From assembly GCA_025352905.1 (NCBI GenBank), contig JANXRX010000305.1, forward strand, positions 1 to 33,159: DNA of 33,159 nucleotides, in the 5' to 3' direction. The DNA is from Bacteroidota bacterium (GTDB taxonomy: Bacteria; Bacteroidota; Bacteroidia; Chitinophagales; Chitinophagaceae). The notes beneath the pieces were generated by a model. That model saw only the letters and a program-made list of their open reading frames with translations, did not search any database and was not told the origin of the DNA. Shown piece by piece: positions 26,396-33,159 of the stretch; within the stretch, counting starts at the first letter, position 1, and each line of letters starts with the position of its first letter. The translations under genes were made by a program, and so were the position numbers.

Positions 26396-27187
26396 TTATT
26401 CCTGTTCGTCCTTTCTGCGCAAAGCCCCTTTCCAGTTATATTTTACGGCGCGGTACTGTTCATAGCTTTTTTGAATCAGGTACCCCAGCTCCAGGTCGTT
26501 CAGCTTGGTCACCAGTTCATAATCCGGCCGGTAACGGAGCATGAATGTGTCCAATTCGGGAGATTGCAGCTTGGTTATCTTTCGCACAAACTGTTTGCTG
26601 AACCGGTAGTTTACATACTTATCATGTTCCTGCTCTACCAGCCGTTTCTGAAGACTGAGTATGCTTCGGTTCCTTTTTACCCGGAACATATTGATGATCT
26701 CATCCAGGTCGAACCCTACCGTTAATCCTCCCGGGTTATAACCCGGATTATTGCTTAAGCGCAAGCCGGGTTTTTTAAAATCGAAGATCTTTGCATAATC
26801 CCTGCGGTTCTGCGTTGAATCAAATTTGTAATAACTATTGCGCACTTTCACATCCGGCAGTTCAGTGGCCCGCAGATGGATCATCACATTGAATTTATCG
26901 AGATTGGAGATCGTATCCACCGGGTATTTCATGGTGGTCTTGCCGATGAGTGAGAACCAGATAGAATCCTTTGCCGATACGGTGATAGTGTACCTGCCCA
27001 ATGAATCGGTGATCGTTCCCCGCCCTGAGGAACTGATCACCCCCACGGCTTCGAGCGGTCTCCGGGCAGTAATGTCATATACCGTTCCACTGATGGTTAC
27101 GTACTGCGCCCTTGCTTTCTCCAGGGAGAAACAACAGGCAAGCAGGGTTATAACGACAACAAGTGGTAACCTTCTTCTCAAATCCAC
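26396..27187 (-). CDS. Exported protein with CarboxypepD_reg-like domain
   Basis: The 263-residue protein starts with a signal peptide (about 1-28, ending ARAQ). Residues about 30-110 ('YVTISGTVYDITARRPLEAVGVISSSGRGTITDSLGRYTITV') form the carboxypeptidase-regulatory-like beta-sandwich found at the N-terminus of TonB-linked receptors and other Bacteroidota surface proteins. The rest is a helical, charged domain with no motif I recognise. The start is a GTG at 27187; an in-frame stop lies two codons upstream. It is probably periplasmic or outer-membrane associated; its function is unknown. It lies on the same strand as the RND operon, separated by 141 bp. Confidence 0.8.
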   Translation of the reverse strand: MDLRRRLPLVVVITLLACCFSLEKARAQYVTISGTVYDITARRPLEAVGVISSSGRGTITDSLGRYTITVSAKDSIWFSLIGKTTMKYPVDTISNLDKFNVMIHLRATELPDVKVRNSYYKFDSTQNRRDYAKIFDFKKPGLRLSNNPGYNPGGLTVGFDLDEIINMFRVKRNRSILSLQKRLVEQEHDKYVNYRFSKQFVRKITKLQSPELDTFMLRYRPDYELVTKLNDLELGYLIQKSYEQYRAVKYNWKGALRRKDEQE

Positions 27188-27268
27188 GGTTTAGGTTGTA
27201 ATATTAAAACAGGCCATCCAGAGTACAAGCCATGGAATGCGAATTAACGCGGCTTTTGCAATCCGCGA

Positions 27269-28000
27269 TCAGAATTTGGTGTCGATAATAAACGGCAGCA
27301 TTTTGCGCCAGGTGGGCCAGTCGTGGGTAATATCAGCGCCCCATACATCCAGGTCGTACCAGATGCCTTTATTATACAAAACACCCGCAAACCGTTTGGA
27401 TGCATCGGGGTCCTCATAGGAGCCGCTGCCTGTATAGATATGTATATGGTGGCTGGCCCTGATCTTTTCGAGGTACCAGTGATCGGTCAGATTGGGCAGG
27501 TAATGTTCGGGGCTGTTGTAATAGACCTGGTCGTCGAAAAAACCTTTGGTATATTCTGTGAGATCATACACGCCGCTCATGCTTACGGCGCCGTTAATGA
27601 TATCCGGTCGTTTTAAGAACAGGTTCATCGCATGCAATGCGCCAAATGAAGCGCCGCACGTATAGATCATTATATCCTGGCTCGTGGCATTGCGGATAAA
27701 GGGGATCACTTCATTGAATACGTATTCATTAAACTGGTTATGCCGGATGGCTTTGTGTTCGGGTATCATTTCATTGTTCATCCAGCTTTCCTTGTTCATA
27801 CTGTCGATACTGAATACCCGCAACTTGCCGGCATTGATATAGGGTGCGAGCGAATCGATCAGTTGAAACCGCTCATACTCCAGGTAATCAGCCGCTGCGG
27901 TAGGTATCAGTAATAAAGCAAAGCCATAGTGGCCGTAAGAAACGATCGGCATTTCTTTTCCCAGGGCAGGACTATACCAGGAACTGAGTTCTCTATTCAT
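27269..28000 (-). CDS. Putative alpha/beta-hydrolase esterase (Esterase D-like)
   Basis: The 243-residue protein has an alpha/beta-hydrolase fold of the putative-esterase (Fes/EstD-like) type. The nucleophile elbow is 'CGASFGALHA', with S118. An acid near 'YEDPD' (residues 195-199) and H226 in 'GADITHDWPTW' complete a plausible triad. It has no signal peptide and should be cytoplasmic. The ATG at 28000 is preferred over a TTG one codon earlier. The natural substrate cannot be told. It follows the ParA-type gene on the same strand across a heptamer-type repeat, so co-transcription is uncertain. Confidence 0.82.
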   Translation of the reverse strand: MNRELSSWYSPALGKEMPIVSYGHYGFALLLIPTAAADYLEYERFQLIDSLAPYINAGKLRVFSIDSMNKESWMNNEMIPEHKAIRHNQFNEYVFNEVIPFIRNATSQDIMIYTCGASFGALHAMNLFLKRPDIINGAVSMSGVYDLTEYTKGFFDDQVYYNSPEHYLPNLTDHWYLEKIRASHHIHIYTGSGSYEDPDASKRFAGVLYNKGIWYDLDVWGADITHDWPTWRKMLPFIIDTKF

Positions 28001-28033
28001 CAATTATCATTTTAAAACCCGCCACCCGCAAAT

Positions 28034-28092
28034 ACGTGAGGCGTGAAACCTGAGGCGTGAGTTAATAAGCATACAGTACTCACGACTCACGC
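28034..28092. repeat. Heptamer-type intergenic repeat (GTGAGGC family)
   Basis: CGTGAGGCGTGA (28034-28045) and GAGGCGTGAGT (28052-28062) form a left arm, and ACTCACGACTCACGC (28078-28092) the right arm; CGTGAGT and ACTCACG pair exactly. It lies between the esterase start and the ParA-type stop. Confidence 0.7.
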
Positions 28093-28102
28093 TTACACAC
28101 AT

Positions 28103-28846
28103 TTATTCAATACAATTCTTTTTTATTTCTTTCCACAGATCGCGGTAGCATTGCGCCGCATAACTACTGGCAGCAAAGGTTTCGAGCGGCGCCTCATTGA
28201 TGCCCATTTTTTCTACATCGCTGAGGTAAGGAATATAATTCTTGAAAAAATATTTATCCTTATAAAAACTTGTCATCGTTTCATGATGCAGGTTTTTCCG
28301 GTGATCAACCATACTAAAGAAACATTTCAGCTTAGCCGCGTCCAGTTCGTTCTCTTTAAAATAATCCAGCACGGTTTCAAAAGAACGGATAGATAACGTG
28401 GTGGGGATATTCGGCATGAGGATCCAGTCAACACCATAAAAAATGGCATCATGCAGCAAAGAAATCCCCGGCGGGCAATCCAGTATCACCACATCATAGT
28501 CTTTCTGCAAAGAAGTTAAGAGGGAAGAGATCTTCCGTTTGGATTGTTTCATTTCACTCAGGAGAACATCTGCATGACGGGCAGACAGGTCGGCCGGTAT
28601 GATATCGAGGTTCTCATAAGCGGTTTTCTGTACCGCTGCCAGGAGATCCATCTCGCTGTTCAGCAATTTTTTCGACTCATTTTTTACCCCGGCTTCCGCA
28701 CCGAGATAAAAGGAGGAGGACCCCTGCGGATCCATATCCCAAACCAGGGTTTTATAGCCTTCTTTGGCAGCTAAATACGCCAGGTTGATAGTGGCTGCGG
28801 TTTTACCCACACCACCTTTGAGGTTGTAAAGTGCTAATGTGACCAT
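28103..28846 (-). CDS. Orphan ParA/Soj-type ATPase
   Basis: This 247-residue deviant-Walker ATPase has 'LKGGVGKTAATINLA' with signature lysine K10 and P-loop K15. 'DMDPQGSSS' (D37-D39) and the Walker B strand 'VVILDCPPG' (D123) follow. These residues define the ParA/MinD group, which form ATP-dependent dimers that position DNA or protein cargo. No ParB gene or parS-like site is seen beside it, and the neighbours are an esterase and a transporter. It may therefore place something other than the chromosome, or be the main Soj with ParB elsewhere. The ATG at 28846 follows a TTG-N21-TCCCTTTG promoter candidate. Confidence 0.9.
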   Translation of the reverse strand: MVTLALYNLKGGVGKTAATINLAYLAAKEGYKTLVWDMDPQGSSSFYLGAEAGVKNESKKLLNSEMDLLAAVQKTAYENLDIIPADLSARHADVLLSEMKQSKRKISSLLTSLQKDYDVVILDCPPGISLLHDAIFYGVDWILMPNIPTTLSIRSFETVLDYFKENELDAAKLKCFFSMVDHRKNLHHETMTSFYKDKYFFKNYIPYLSDVEKMGINEAPLETFAASSYAAQCYRDLWKEIKKNCIE

Positions 28847-28876
28847 CCTCTAATGTACAGGATTTCTTTAATTGAG

Positions 28877-28908
28877 CAAAGGGAGGATTACAAAAGCCAT
28901 CCCAGCAA
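28877..28908 (-). promoter_or_regulatory. Bacteroidota -33/-7 promoter for the ParA-type gene
   Basis: On the minus strand TTG (28906-28908) and TCCCTTTG (28877-28884) are separated by 21 nt, matching the TTG-N19-21-TAnnTTTG pattern with one mismatch in the -7 box. It overlaps the last codons of the upstream transporter gene. Transcription would start about 25 nt before the ATG. Confidence 0.4.
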
Positions 28909-30144
28909 CAAACAACCCATTACAATAAGGGGGGCCGGAATGCGGTTGGTACCGAGAAGCAGGAAAGTGGCTATTACGATCACCAGGTTCCATAAGCCGA
29001 TCATCTTACCATCAAAAAGGGTAAAAAGGAAGGTATCTTTCATGAGGTAGCAGGTGGCGCCGGCCATGATCCCTACTACGGCGGCGTTGATCCCTTCCAA
29101 TGACCGGTAAATAACGGCGTACTTTTTAAGGTTATGCCAGACTGGAAAGAAGAACAGCACCAGCAAAGCGCTGGGTAGAAAGATGGCAATCGTGCCTATC
29201 AGGCAACCGAGGATCTGCATGGATGGCCCCTCATCCCGCATTACCATTCCACCCGTAAAAGACCCGATAGAAAAAACAGGCCCGGGAATAGCGCGAACAA
29301 CGCCCGACCCGGTTAAAAAATCTTCACGTGTCATATGTAATACATCTCTTTTTGTTTCCTGCACCCGCCTGGTTTCGGGCCGTGTAACATACTGCTCGTA
29401 CATCAGGGGTATCAATACATCACCGCCGCCAAATACCAGGCTGCCGAAACGGTAAGCATTTTCAAAAAGGTTGATGGGTTTGCGGTCGCGCCAGTTGTCG
29501 CTGCTCGCCGTTTCTGAGAGATAACCTGCCAGTGCAAACAGCGCCAGGAAGATCAGCATATTACCCCATTTGATCTTTTTGGGCGGAACCCCTTTTTGCG
29601 GGATCCGCCTGTCGCTGAAATTAGTCGCTATCCCCGCAGCAACAATCAGTGCGGGAAAGACCCAGGGGGTTTTGAACGCCAGGAATGTAGTTAGCGTGGC
29701 CGCTACCATGATTACCCGGGTAATGGTATTATGTATGGACAGGTTATAAATACGGAAGGTAGAATACGCAATAAACCCGATAGCCATGGGCCGGATGAAT
29801 TGAAATACTTCTACTTTGAGGCTCCTGTCGTCAATATAATCCAGCAAAAAAGACAAAGCGCCCATGATGGTACTCGCAGGCAGTATCCAGATCAGCAAGG
29901 TGATAATAGCCAGGGGGATCCCGCCTCTTTTATACCCGATCAATGTCAGCGTTTGCGTGGAAGAGGCGCCGGGTAACAGCTGGCAAAAACCATTGTATTC
30001 CAGTAGTTCTTCTTCTGTAAGATCCCTCCTGCGGTGCACAAAGGTCTTTAACATCATCCCCATATGTCCCTGTGGGCCGCCAAAAGCGGTAATACTGTGC
30101 CAGAACACAGCCCTGAGAAAGGGGATATGGCGGAATAGAAGCAA
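28888..30144 (-). CDS. chrA: Chromate transporter family protein (CHR, two-domain)
   Basis: The 418-residue membrane protein belongs to the CHR family. It has the duplicated layout of long CHR proteins: the first half holds '[11 protein letters not shown]' (21-31) and '[22 protein letters not shown]', the second '[21 protein letters not shown]' and '[19 protein letters not shown]'. Characterised members export chromate with protons; many homologues have unknown anion substrates, so resistance is only inferred. The start is a TTG at 30144, because an in-frame stop lies four codons upstream and the conserved N-terminus begins right after it. Its stop is 41 bp before the ParA-type gene on the same strand. 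Confidence 0.9.
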   Translation of the reverse strand: MLLFRHIPFLRAVFWHSITAFGGPQGHMGMMLKTFVHRRRDLTEEELLEYNGFCQLLPGASSTQTLTLIGYKRGGIPLAIITLLIWILPASTIMGALSFLLDYIDDRSLKVEVFQFIRPMAIGFIAYSTFRIYNLSIHNTITRVIMVAATLTTFLAFKTPWVFPALIVAAGIATNFSDRRIPQKGVPPKKIKWGNMLIFLALFALAGYLSETASSDNWRDRKPINLFENAYRFGSLVFGGGDVLIPLMYEQYVTRPETRRVQETKRDVLHMTREDFLTGSGVVRAIPGPVFSIGSFTGGMVMRDEGPSMQILGCLIGTIAIFLPSALLVLFFFPVWHNLKKYAVIYRSLEGINAAVVGIMAGATCYLMKDTFLFTLFDGKMIGLWNLVIVIATFLLLGTNRIPAPLIVMGCLLLGWLL

Positions 30145-30180
30145 GGGGGGCGTTTATTAAGGAAACTACGGAAAAAAGAT

Positions 30181-30243
30181 GAGTCGTGAGACGTGAGTCG
30201 TGAGAAATGTTGGGAACTCTAGCCTGACGCCTCACAACTCACG
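30181..30243. repeat. Heptamer-type intergenic repeat (GTGAGTC family)
   Basis: Units GAGTCGTGAG and CGTGAGTCGTGAG (30181-30204) form the left arm, and CTCACAACTCACG (30231-30243) pairs with 30192-30204 at 12 of 13 positions. The repeat separates the dioxygenase gene from the chromate-transporter-family gene. Confidence 0.75.
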
Positions 30244-30250
30244 ATCAACC

Positions 30251-31195
30251 TTATTTTTTCAGTCCGATCTCTCTTAGTCTTTCATCGAGGTATTCTCCCG
30301 CTGTTACGTCTGGATATTCTTTGGGATGTGTTGAATCTATACAGCTGTCGAGACAGGCCAGGTCCATTTCGCTCCTGGGGTGGAGAAAGAAAGGCATGGA
30401 GAACCGGCTGGTGTGCCATAAGTCGCGCGAGGGGTTAACTACCCTATGGGTGGTACTGCGTAGTTTGTTATTAGTTAGGCGCTGCAGCATATCACCCACA
30501 TTTACCACGATCTGCCCGGGCAGGGAAGTAACATTCACCCATTCGCCCTGTTTGGTCAGGATCTGCAAACCATCGGCAGAAGCACCCACGAGCAAGGTGA
30601 TCAGGTTGATGTCTTCATGTTGTTCGGCACGGATAGCGCTTTTGGGTTCGTTGGTGATGGGTGGATAATGGATACACCGCAGGATAGAATTGCCGTTTTT
30701 TATATACGCGTCAAAATAATGCTCATCAAGGCCCAGGTATAATGCAATCGCAGACAATAATGCCTTACCGCTTTTTTCAAAACTGCGATAGGCATTGAAT
30801 AAGGTTTGGTTGAAGGGGCCAATGTCTTTTACAGAAACATTATCCGGATACTCCGATTTGATCGGGTCATTATCCTCCACCGTTTGCCCATACTGGAAAA
30901 ATTCTTTGAGATCCGGCGCATCGCTGCCTTTGGCGTGTTCGCGGCCAAAACTGGTATACCCACGCTGGCCCGCCAGGCCGGTTATTTCGTAATGGAGTTT
31001 CTTTTCTAAGGGGAGGGCAAAGAACTGCTGCACATATTCATATTGATTGGCGATCACTTCATCGGGTACACCATGGTTCTTTACGGCTACAAAACCCACT
31101 TCTTCGTATGCTTTGCCAAGCGCTTCTACAAAAGCGGCTTTCTGCGCCGGGGTACCATTGGTGAAATCTGCCAGGTCAACTACAGGAATGGCCAT
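30251..31195 (-). CDS. 2-oxoglutarate/Fe(II) dioxygenase, isopenicillin-N-synthase-like
   Basis: The 314-residue enzyme belongs to the DIOX_N/2OG-FeII superfamily. The N-terminal block 'IPVVDLADF' through 'GFVAVKNHGVP' is the DIOX_N domain. The iron-binding facial triad is H193-x-D195 in 'AEQHEDINLITLL' and H250 in 'STTHRVVNP'. R264 and S266 in 'SRFSMPFFLHP' form the RxS that binds 2-oxoglutarate. All key residues are present, so it should be active, hydroxylating or desaturating a small molecule in the cytoplasm. The substrate cannot be read from sequence; true beta-lactam synthesis is unlikely because no ACV synthetase is near. It diverges from the DUF3089-type gene. Confidence 0.9.
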   Translation of the reverse strand: MAIPVVDLADFTNGTPAQKAAFVEALGKAYEEVGFVAVKNHGVPDEVIANQYEYVQQFFALPLEKKLHYEITGLAGQRGYTSFGREHAKGSDAPDLKEFFQYGQTVEDNDPIKSEYPDNVSVKDIGPFNQTLFNAYRSFEKSGKALLSAIALYLGLDEHYFDAYIKNGNSILRCIHYPPITNEPKSAIRAEQHEDINLITLLVGASADGLQILTKQGEWVNVTSLPGQIVVNVGDMLQRLTNNKLRSTTHRVVNPSRDLWHTSRFSMPFFLHPRSEMDLACLDSCIDSTHPKEYPDVTAGEYLDERLREIGLKK

Positions 31196-31321
31196 AATAA
31201 CTGGATTTAAAATGAAAAAATTGGTTGTTCAGAAACCGTTTGGAAAATTACAAAAGAACCCCCATATCAACGATAGTGTAGATAAGATGGTTTTTGGGTA
31301 AATTTTTATCAACTTTAGGCC

Positions 31322-32371
31322 ATGAAGTTAAAACATTGTGGACAGGCACTCATCGTATGCCTGCTGGTAACAGGTTGCAGCAACAAATACCAGCAATTCG
31401 CTTCCCGGTTTACTTTTGTGAGCGAAAAAGGATCGCCCGATTATGCCAATTTGGATTACTGGGCAGCACACCCTTATAAAAAGGATCCATCCGACAGTGT
31501 TCCCCTTCCCCTGCAGGGAAATTACCATCCCGATTCAACGGTTGATGTATTTTTTATTTACCCTACTACCTATACCGCCCCTGAAAAAATCTTCGGCCCC
31601 AATGCTTCTATTGACGATGCCAACCTGAATGCTAAAACAGATTATTCAACCATACTTTACCAGGCAAGTATCTTTAATGAGGCAGGGCGGGTGTTCTCGC
31701 CCAGGTACCGGCAGGCACATTTGTCCTGCTATTTTCCGAAGAACGCCAAAGACAGCGCAGAGGCTGTTGCCGCTTTTGAACTGGCTTATGAGGATATAAA
31801 AGCCGCCTTTATTTATTACCTGCAACACCATAATAATGGCCGGCCCATTATCATTGCCTCACACAGCCAGGGTACCACGCATGCTAAACGTTTATTACGG
31901 GAGTTCTTTGACGGAAAGCCTTTGCAGAAACAACTCGTGGCCGCTTATATTATTGGTATGGCGGTTGAACCCGGGTTGTTTGGTTCGATCGGGCCCTGCA
32001 CCACCCCTGATCAAACCGGTTGCGTAATCAGCTGGCGTACCTACCGGAAAGATTATGAACCTGTTTTTGTAGCACAGGAACCATTCAGACCGATCGTAAC
32101 CAACCCTTTAACATGGGACGCGTCCATACCGGAAGCCGGCAGGGAACTGAATAAAGGAGGGATCCTGCTGAATTTTAATAAGATCGCACTCCATACCGCG
32201 GATGCCTCGATCCACGAAGGAGTGCTATGGATACACAAACCTCATTTCCCGGGTAGCTTCTTCTTTTTTTCTAAAAATTATCATGTTGGAGACCTGAACC
32301 TGTTTTACCTGAACATCCGCGAAAACGCGTGGAAGCGTGTAGTAGCTTACCGGAAAAAACAGCTCCTGTAA
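31322..32371 (+). CDS. DUF3089-type alpha/beta-hydrolase lipoprotein
   Basis: The 349-residue protein has a lipoprotein signal with lipobox VTGC (C19). 'DVFFIYPTTY' and the block 'SPRYRQAHL' are typical of DUF3089, an alpha/beta-hydrolase-like family. The nucleophile elbow 'IIIASHSQGTTHAKRL' places S182 as catalytic serine. A histidine near the end ('KNYHVGDLNLFY') may be the base. It should be an envelope lipase or esterase facing the periplasm or surface, with unknown substrate. The ATG at 31322 directly precedes the signal. It is followed by a hairpin terminator that overlaps the end of the converging regulator gene. Confidence 0.85.
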   Translation: MKLKHCGQALIVCLLVTGCSNKYQQFASRFTFVSEKGSPDYANLDYWAAHPYKKDPSDSVPLPLQGNYHPDSTVDVFFIYPTTYTAPEKIFGPNASIDDANLNAKTDYSTILYQASIFNEAGRVFSPRYRQAHLSCYFPKNAKDSAEAVAAFELAYEDIKAAFIYYLQHHNNGRPIIIASHSQGTTHAKRLLREFFDGKPLQKQLVAAYIIGMAVEPGLFGSIGPCTTPDQTGCVISWRTYRKDYEPVFVAQEPFRPIVTNPLTWDASIPEAGRELNKGGILLNFNKIALHTADASIHEGVLWIHKPHFPGSFFFFSKNYHVGDLNLFYLNIRENAWKRVVAYRKKQLL

Positions 32372-32403
32372 GTAAACCAGCCCTGGTTTTACCTGCTTTT
32401 TTT
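32372..32403 (+). terminator. Probable terminator after the DUF3089-type gene
   Basis: GTAAACCAG (32372-32380) pairs with CTGGTTTTAC (32383-32392) with one bulged T, and a T-run (32396-32403) follows after four bases. The hairpin begins directly after the DUF3089-type stop codon and overlaps the last codons of the minus-strand XRE gene. Confidence 0.55.
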
Positions 32404-32760
32404 AGCTGGTTCCTTTTTGAGGCCCTCCAGTTCTGTTTTTATTTTTTCGATCTCCCGGTTCATTTTCTGGAGCATATCGGCCAGTCCCAGGATATCACTT
32501 TTGGAAGCTGTTCCATAGAAAGAGCCGGGTTCTTCCAGGCGGGAAGCTACCCTGAGTTGGTTATCATGAAAGAAGGTATACACATCAACCCCCAATATCT
32601 CTGCAATGCGTAATAATCTTGTTGCGGAAGGATCGGTTTCGCCCCGCTCAATCTTTGCATAGGCGCCAGCTGTAATACCCAGTTCAGTTGCCATATTTTC
32701 CTGGCTGTAATCCTTACTCTGCCTGAGTTTCCTGATGCGGTATCCGATGATTTTCTTCAC
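32389..32760 (-). CDS. XRE-family helix-turn-helix regulator
   Basis: The 123-residue protein has an N-terminal Cro/C1-type HTH (about residues 5-62): 'IRKLRQSKDYSQENMATELGITAGAYAKIERGETDPSATRLLRIAEILGV'. The C-terminal tail (about 85-120, 'LADMLQKMNREIEKIKTELEGLKK') is a coiled coil likely used for dimerisation. The start is a GTG at 32760; the only nearby ATG (32763) is in another frame and meets a stop at once. The region upstream contains perfect palindromes (ACAATATTGT and GGCCGATCGGCC) that could be operator sites, possibly its own. The gene is alone on its strand, facing the DUF3089-type gene tail to tail. Confidence 0.88.
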   Translation of the reverse strand: MKKIIGYRIRKLRQSKDYSQENMATELGITAGAYAKIERGETDPSATRLLRIAEILGVDVYTFFHDNQLRVASRLEEPGSFYGTASKSDILGLADMLQKMNREIEKIKTELEGLKKEPAKKSR

Positions 32761-32925
32761 ATCTCAAAATTCCTGAACTCGGTATTCATTTGCTCGTGCC
32801 TAAGAGCATTTAGTTGTCATTTGAATACATTTATTTGTCTTTATTATGCTATTTTGTTTTTTATCGACAATATTGTTCGGGAAAGACGGCCGATCGGCCT
32901 CGGTCGAATATCAAAAAATCATTTT

Positions 32926-32945
32926 CCCCAGCCTGAAGGCTGGGG
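32926..32945. repeat. REP-like palindrome, copy 1
   Basis: An 8-bp perfect stem, CCCCAGCC with GGCTGGGG, encloses a TGAA loop. It is the reverse complement of the element at 33061-33080, so the two form an inverted pair about 115 bp apart, with a third GC hairpin (33033-33050) between them. Confidence 0.75.
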
Positions 32946-33032
32946 CTGAGGGAAGGGCTGAGGGAAGGGAGGGATGGGAGAAGGGATGAGGCTTAGAGAA
33001 CTGCCAATTGTATAATAAAATTATTTCTTATT

Positions 33033-33050
33033 CCGCCCCTTTTGGGGCGG
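33033..33050. repeat. GC-rich hairpin
   Basis: CCGCCCC and GGGGCGG form a perfect 7-bp stem around a TTTT loop. It lies between the two inverted REP-like palindromes. It is too short of a following U-run on the plus strand to be called a terminator. Confidence 0.6.
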
Positions 33051-33060
33051 GCACACCTTG

Positions 33061-33080
33061 CCCCAGCCTTCAGGCTGGGG
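33061..33080. repeat. REP-like palindrome, copy 2
   Basis: CCCCAGCC-TTCA-GGCTGGGG is the exact reverse complement of the copy at 32926-32945. On the minus strand its loop provides the TGA that would end the partial reading frame entering from the right edge. Confidence 0.75.
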
Positions 33081-33159
33081 ACAAAAAAATATCATCCGGG
33101 GGGTTATTTTTCGGGTCGCCAATCACAAGCCGCTGCCGCATCAATTCCTGGTATTCATG
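33070..33159 (-). CDS. Possible C-terminal fragment of a gene cut by the window edge
   Basis: The minus strand is open from the window edge for 29 codons, reading HEYQELMRQRLVIGDPK and on to DDIFLSPA, before a TGA at 33070-33072. The composition and codons look like coding sequence, and the stop sits in the loop of a palindrome, a usual place for gene ends. I cannot name the protein. The frame is too short to be sure it is real. Confidence 0.4.
   Translation of the reverse strand, partial: HEYQELMRQRLVIGDPKNNPPDDIFLSPA

Larger units (their letters stand above)
32761..33069. other. Gene-free, palindrome-rich region
   Basis: No gene is supportable here. Visible structures, in order, are ACAATATTGT (32867-32876), GGCCGATCGGCC (32888-32899), CCCCAGCC-TGAA-GGCTGGGG (32926-32945), a purine-rich run of GAGGGAAGGG-like units (about 32946-32990), and CCGCCCC-TTTT-GGGGCGG (33033-33050). 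The promoter of the XRE gene must lie in the first part, but I see no good TAnnTTTG on that strand. Confidence 0.6.

Noticed and set aside
28034..30243. CRISPR array suggested by repeated GTGAGNC units
   Set aside because: The units are 7 nt long, nearly contiguous, lack uniform spacers and there are no cas genes.
30251..31195. Beta-lactam biosynthesis from the isopenicillin-N-synthase resemblance
   Set aside because: The resemblance is to the whole DIOX_N/2OG-FeII superfamily, including the 2-oxoglutarate-binding RxS; no ACV synthetase or other antibiotic genes are near.

Overview
The window looks like a chromosomal segment of a Bacteroidota bacterium, most likely near Chitinophagaceae. The reasons are a transketolase carried as a separate C-terminal subunit, TlpA-like exported thioredoxins, many lipoproteins, almost no Shine-Dalgarno sequences, and promoter -7 boxes of the Bacteroidota type TAnnTTTG (for example upstream of the OmpA-like gene, carB and pdxH). 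I see no tRNA, rRNA, insertion sequence, CRISPR array or prophage. It reads as core and near-core chromosome with short, repeat-rich intergenic gaps.

Layout. 1-190 is a gene-free leader with a hairpin and short tandem repeats. 191-4902 holds an exported tricorn-type protease and an exported thioredoxin-like protein. 5036-5500 (minus) is an unknown helical protein. 5649-7870 is a lipid pair: a lysophospholipid acyltransferase followed 8 bp later by a long-chain acyl-CoA ligase. 7988-8899 is an OmpA-family lipoprotein, closed by a perfect-hairpin terminator facing a Bcp-type peroxiredoxin (minus). 9590-11233 is carB, but only the N-terminal half. 11245-17241 is a divergent surface-polymer pair: an LtaS/sulfatase-fold phosphotransferase (minus) and a 1150-residue fusion of GH18-like, NodB deacetylase and processive GT2 modules (plus). 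17326-20341 holds the transketolase C-terminal subunit and a hybrid histidine kinase whose N-terminus resembles the HNOBA domain. 20496-21359 is an unknown lipoprotein.

From 21369 to 31195 every gene is on the minus strand: pdxH, an RND pump with its membrane-fusion protein, a CarboxypepD_reg-like exported protein, an alpha/beta esterase, an orphan ParA-type ATPase, a chromate-transporter-family protein and a 2-oxoglutarate/Fe(II) dioxygenase. A DUF3089-type lipoprotein hydrolase (plus) then converges on a small XRE regulator (minus). The last 400 bases hold palindromes and a possible C-terminal fragment of one more minus-strand gene.

The most interesting items are these: carB ends exactly between its two synthetase halves with an unrelated gene 11 bp later; the three-module polysaccharide synthase/deacetylase/hydrolase fusion shares a 120-bp divergent promoter region with a phosphotransferase; an HNOBA-like kinase has no H-NOX partner in view; and a family of heptamer-built inverted repeats sits between genes, one of which supplies the stop codons of both converging genes in mirror image. 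All functional statements are from motif recognition by eye; no database search was run.
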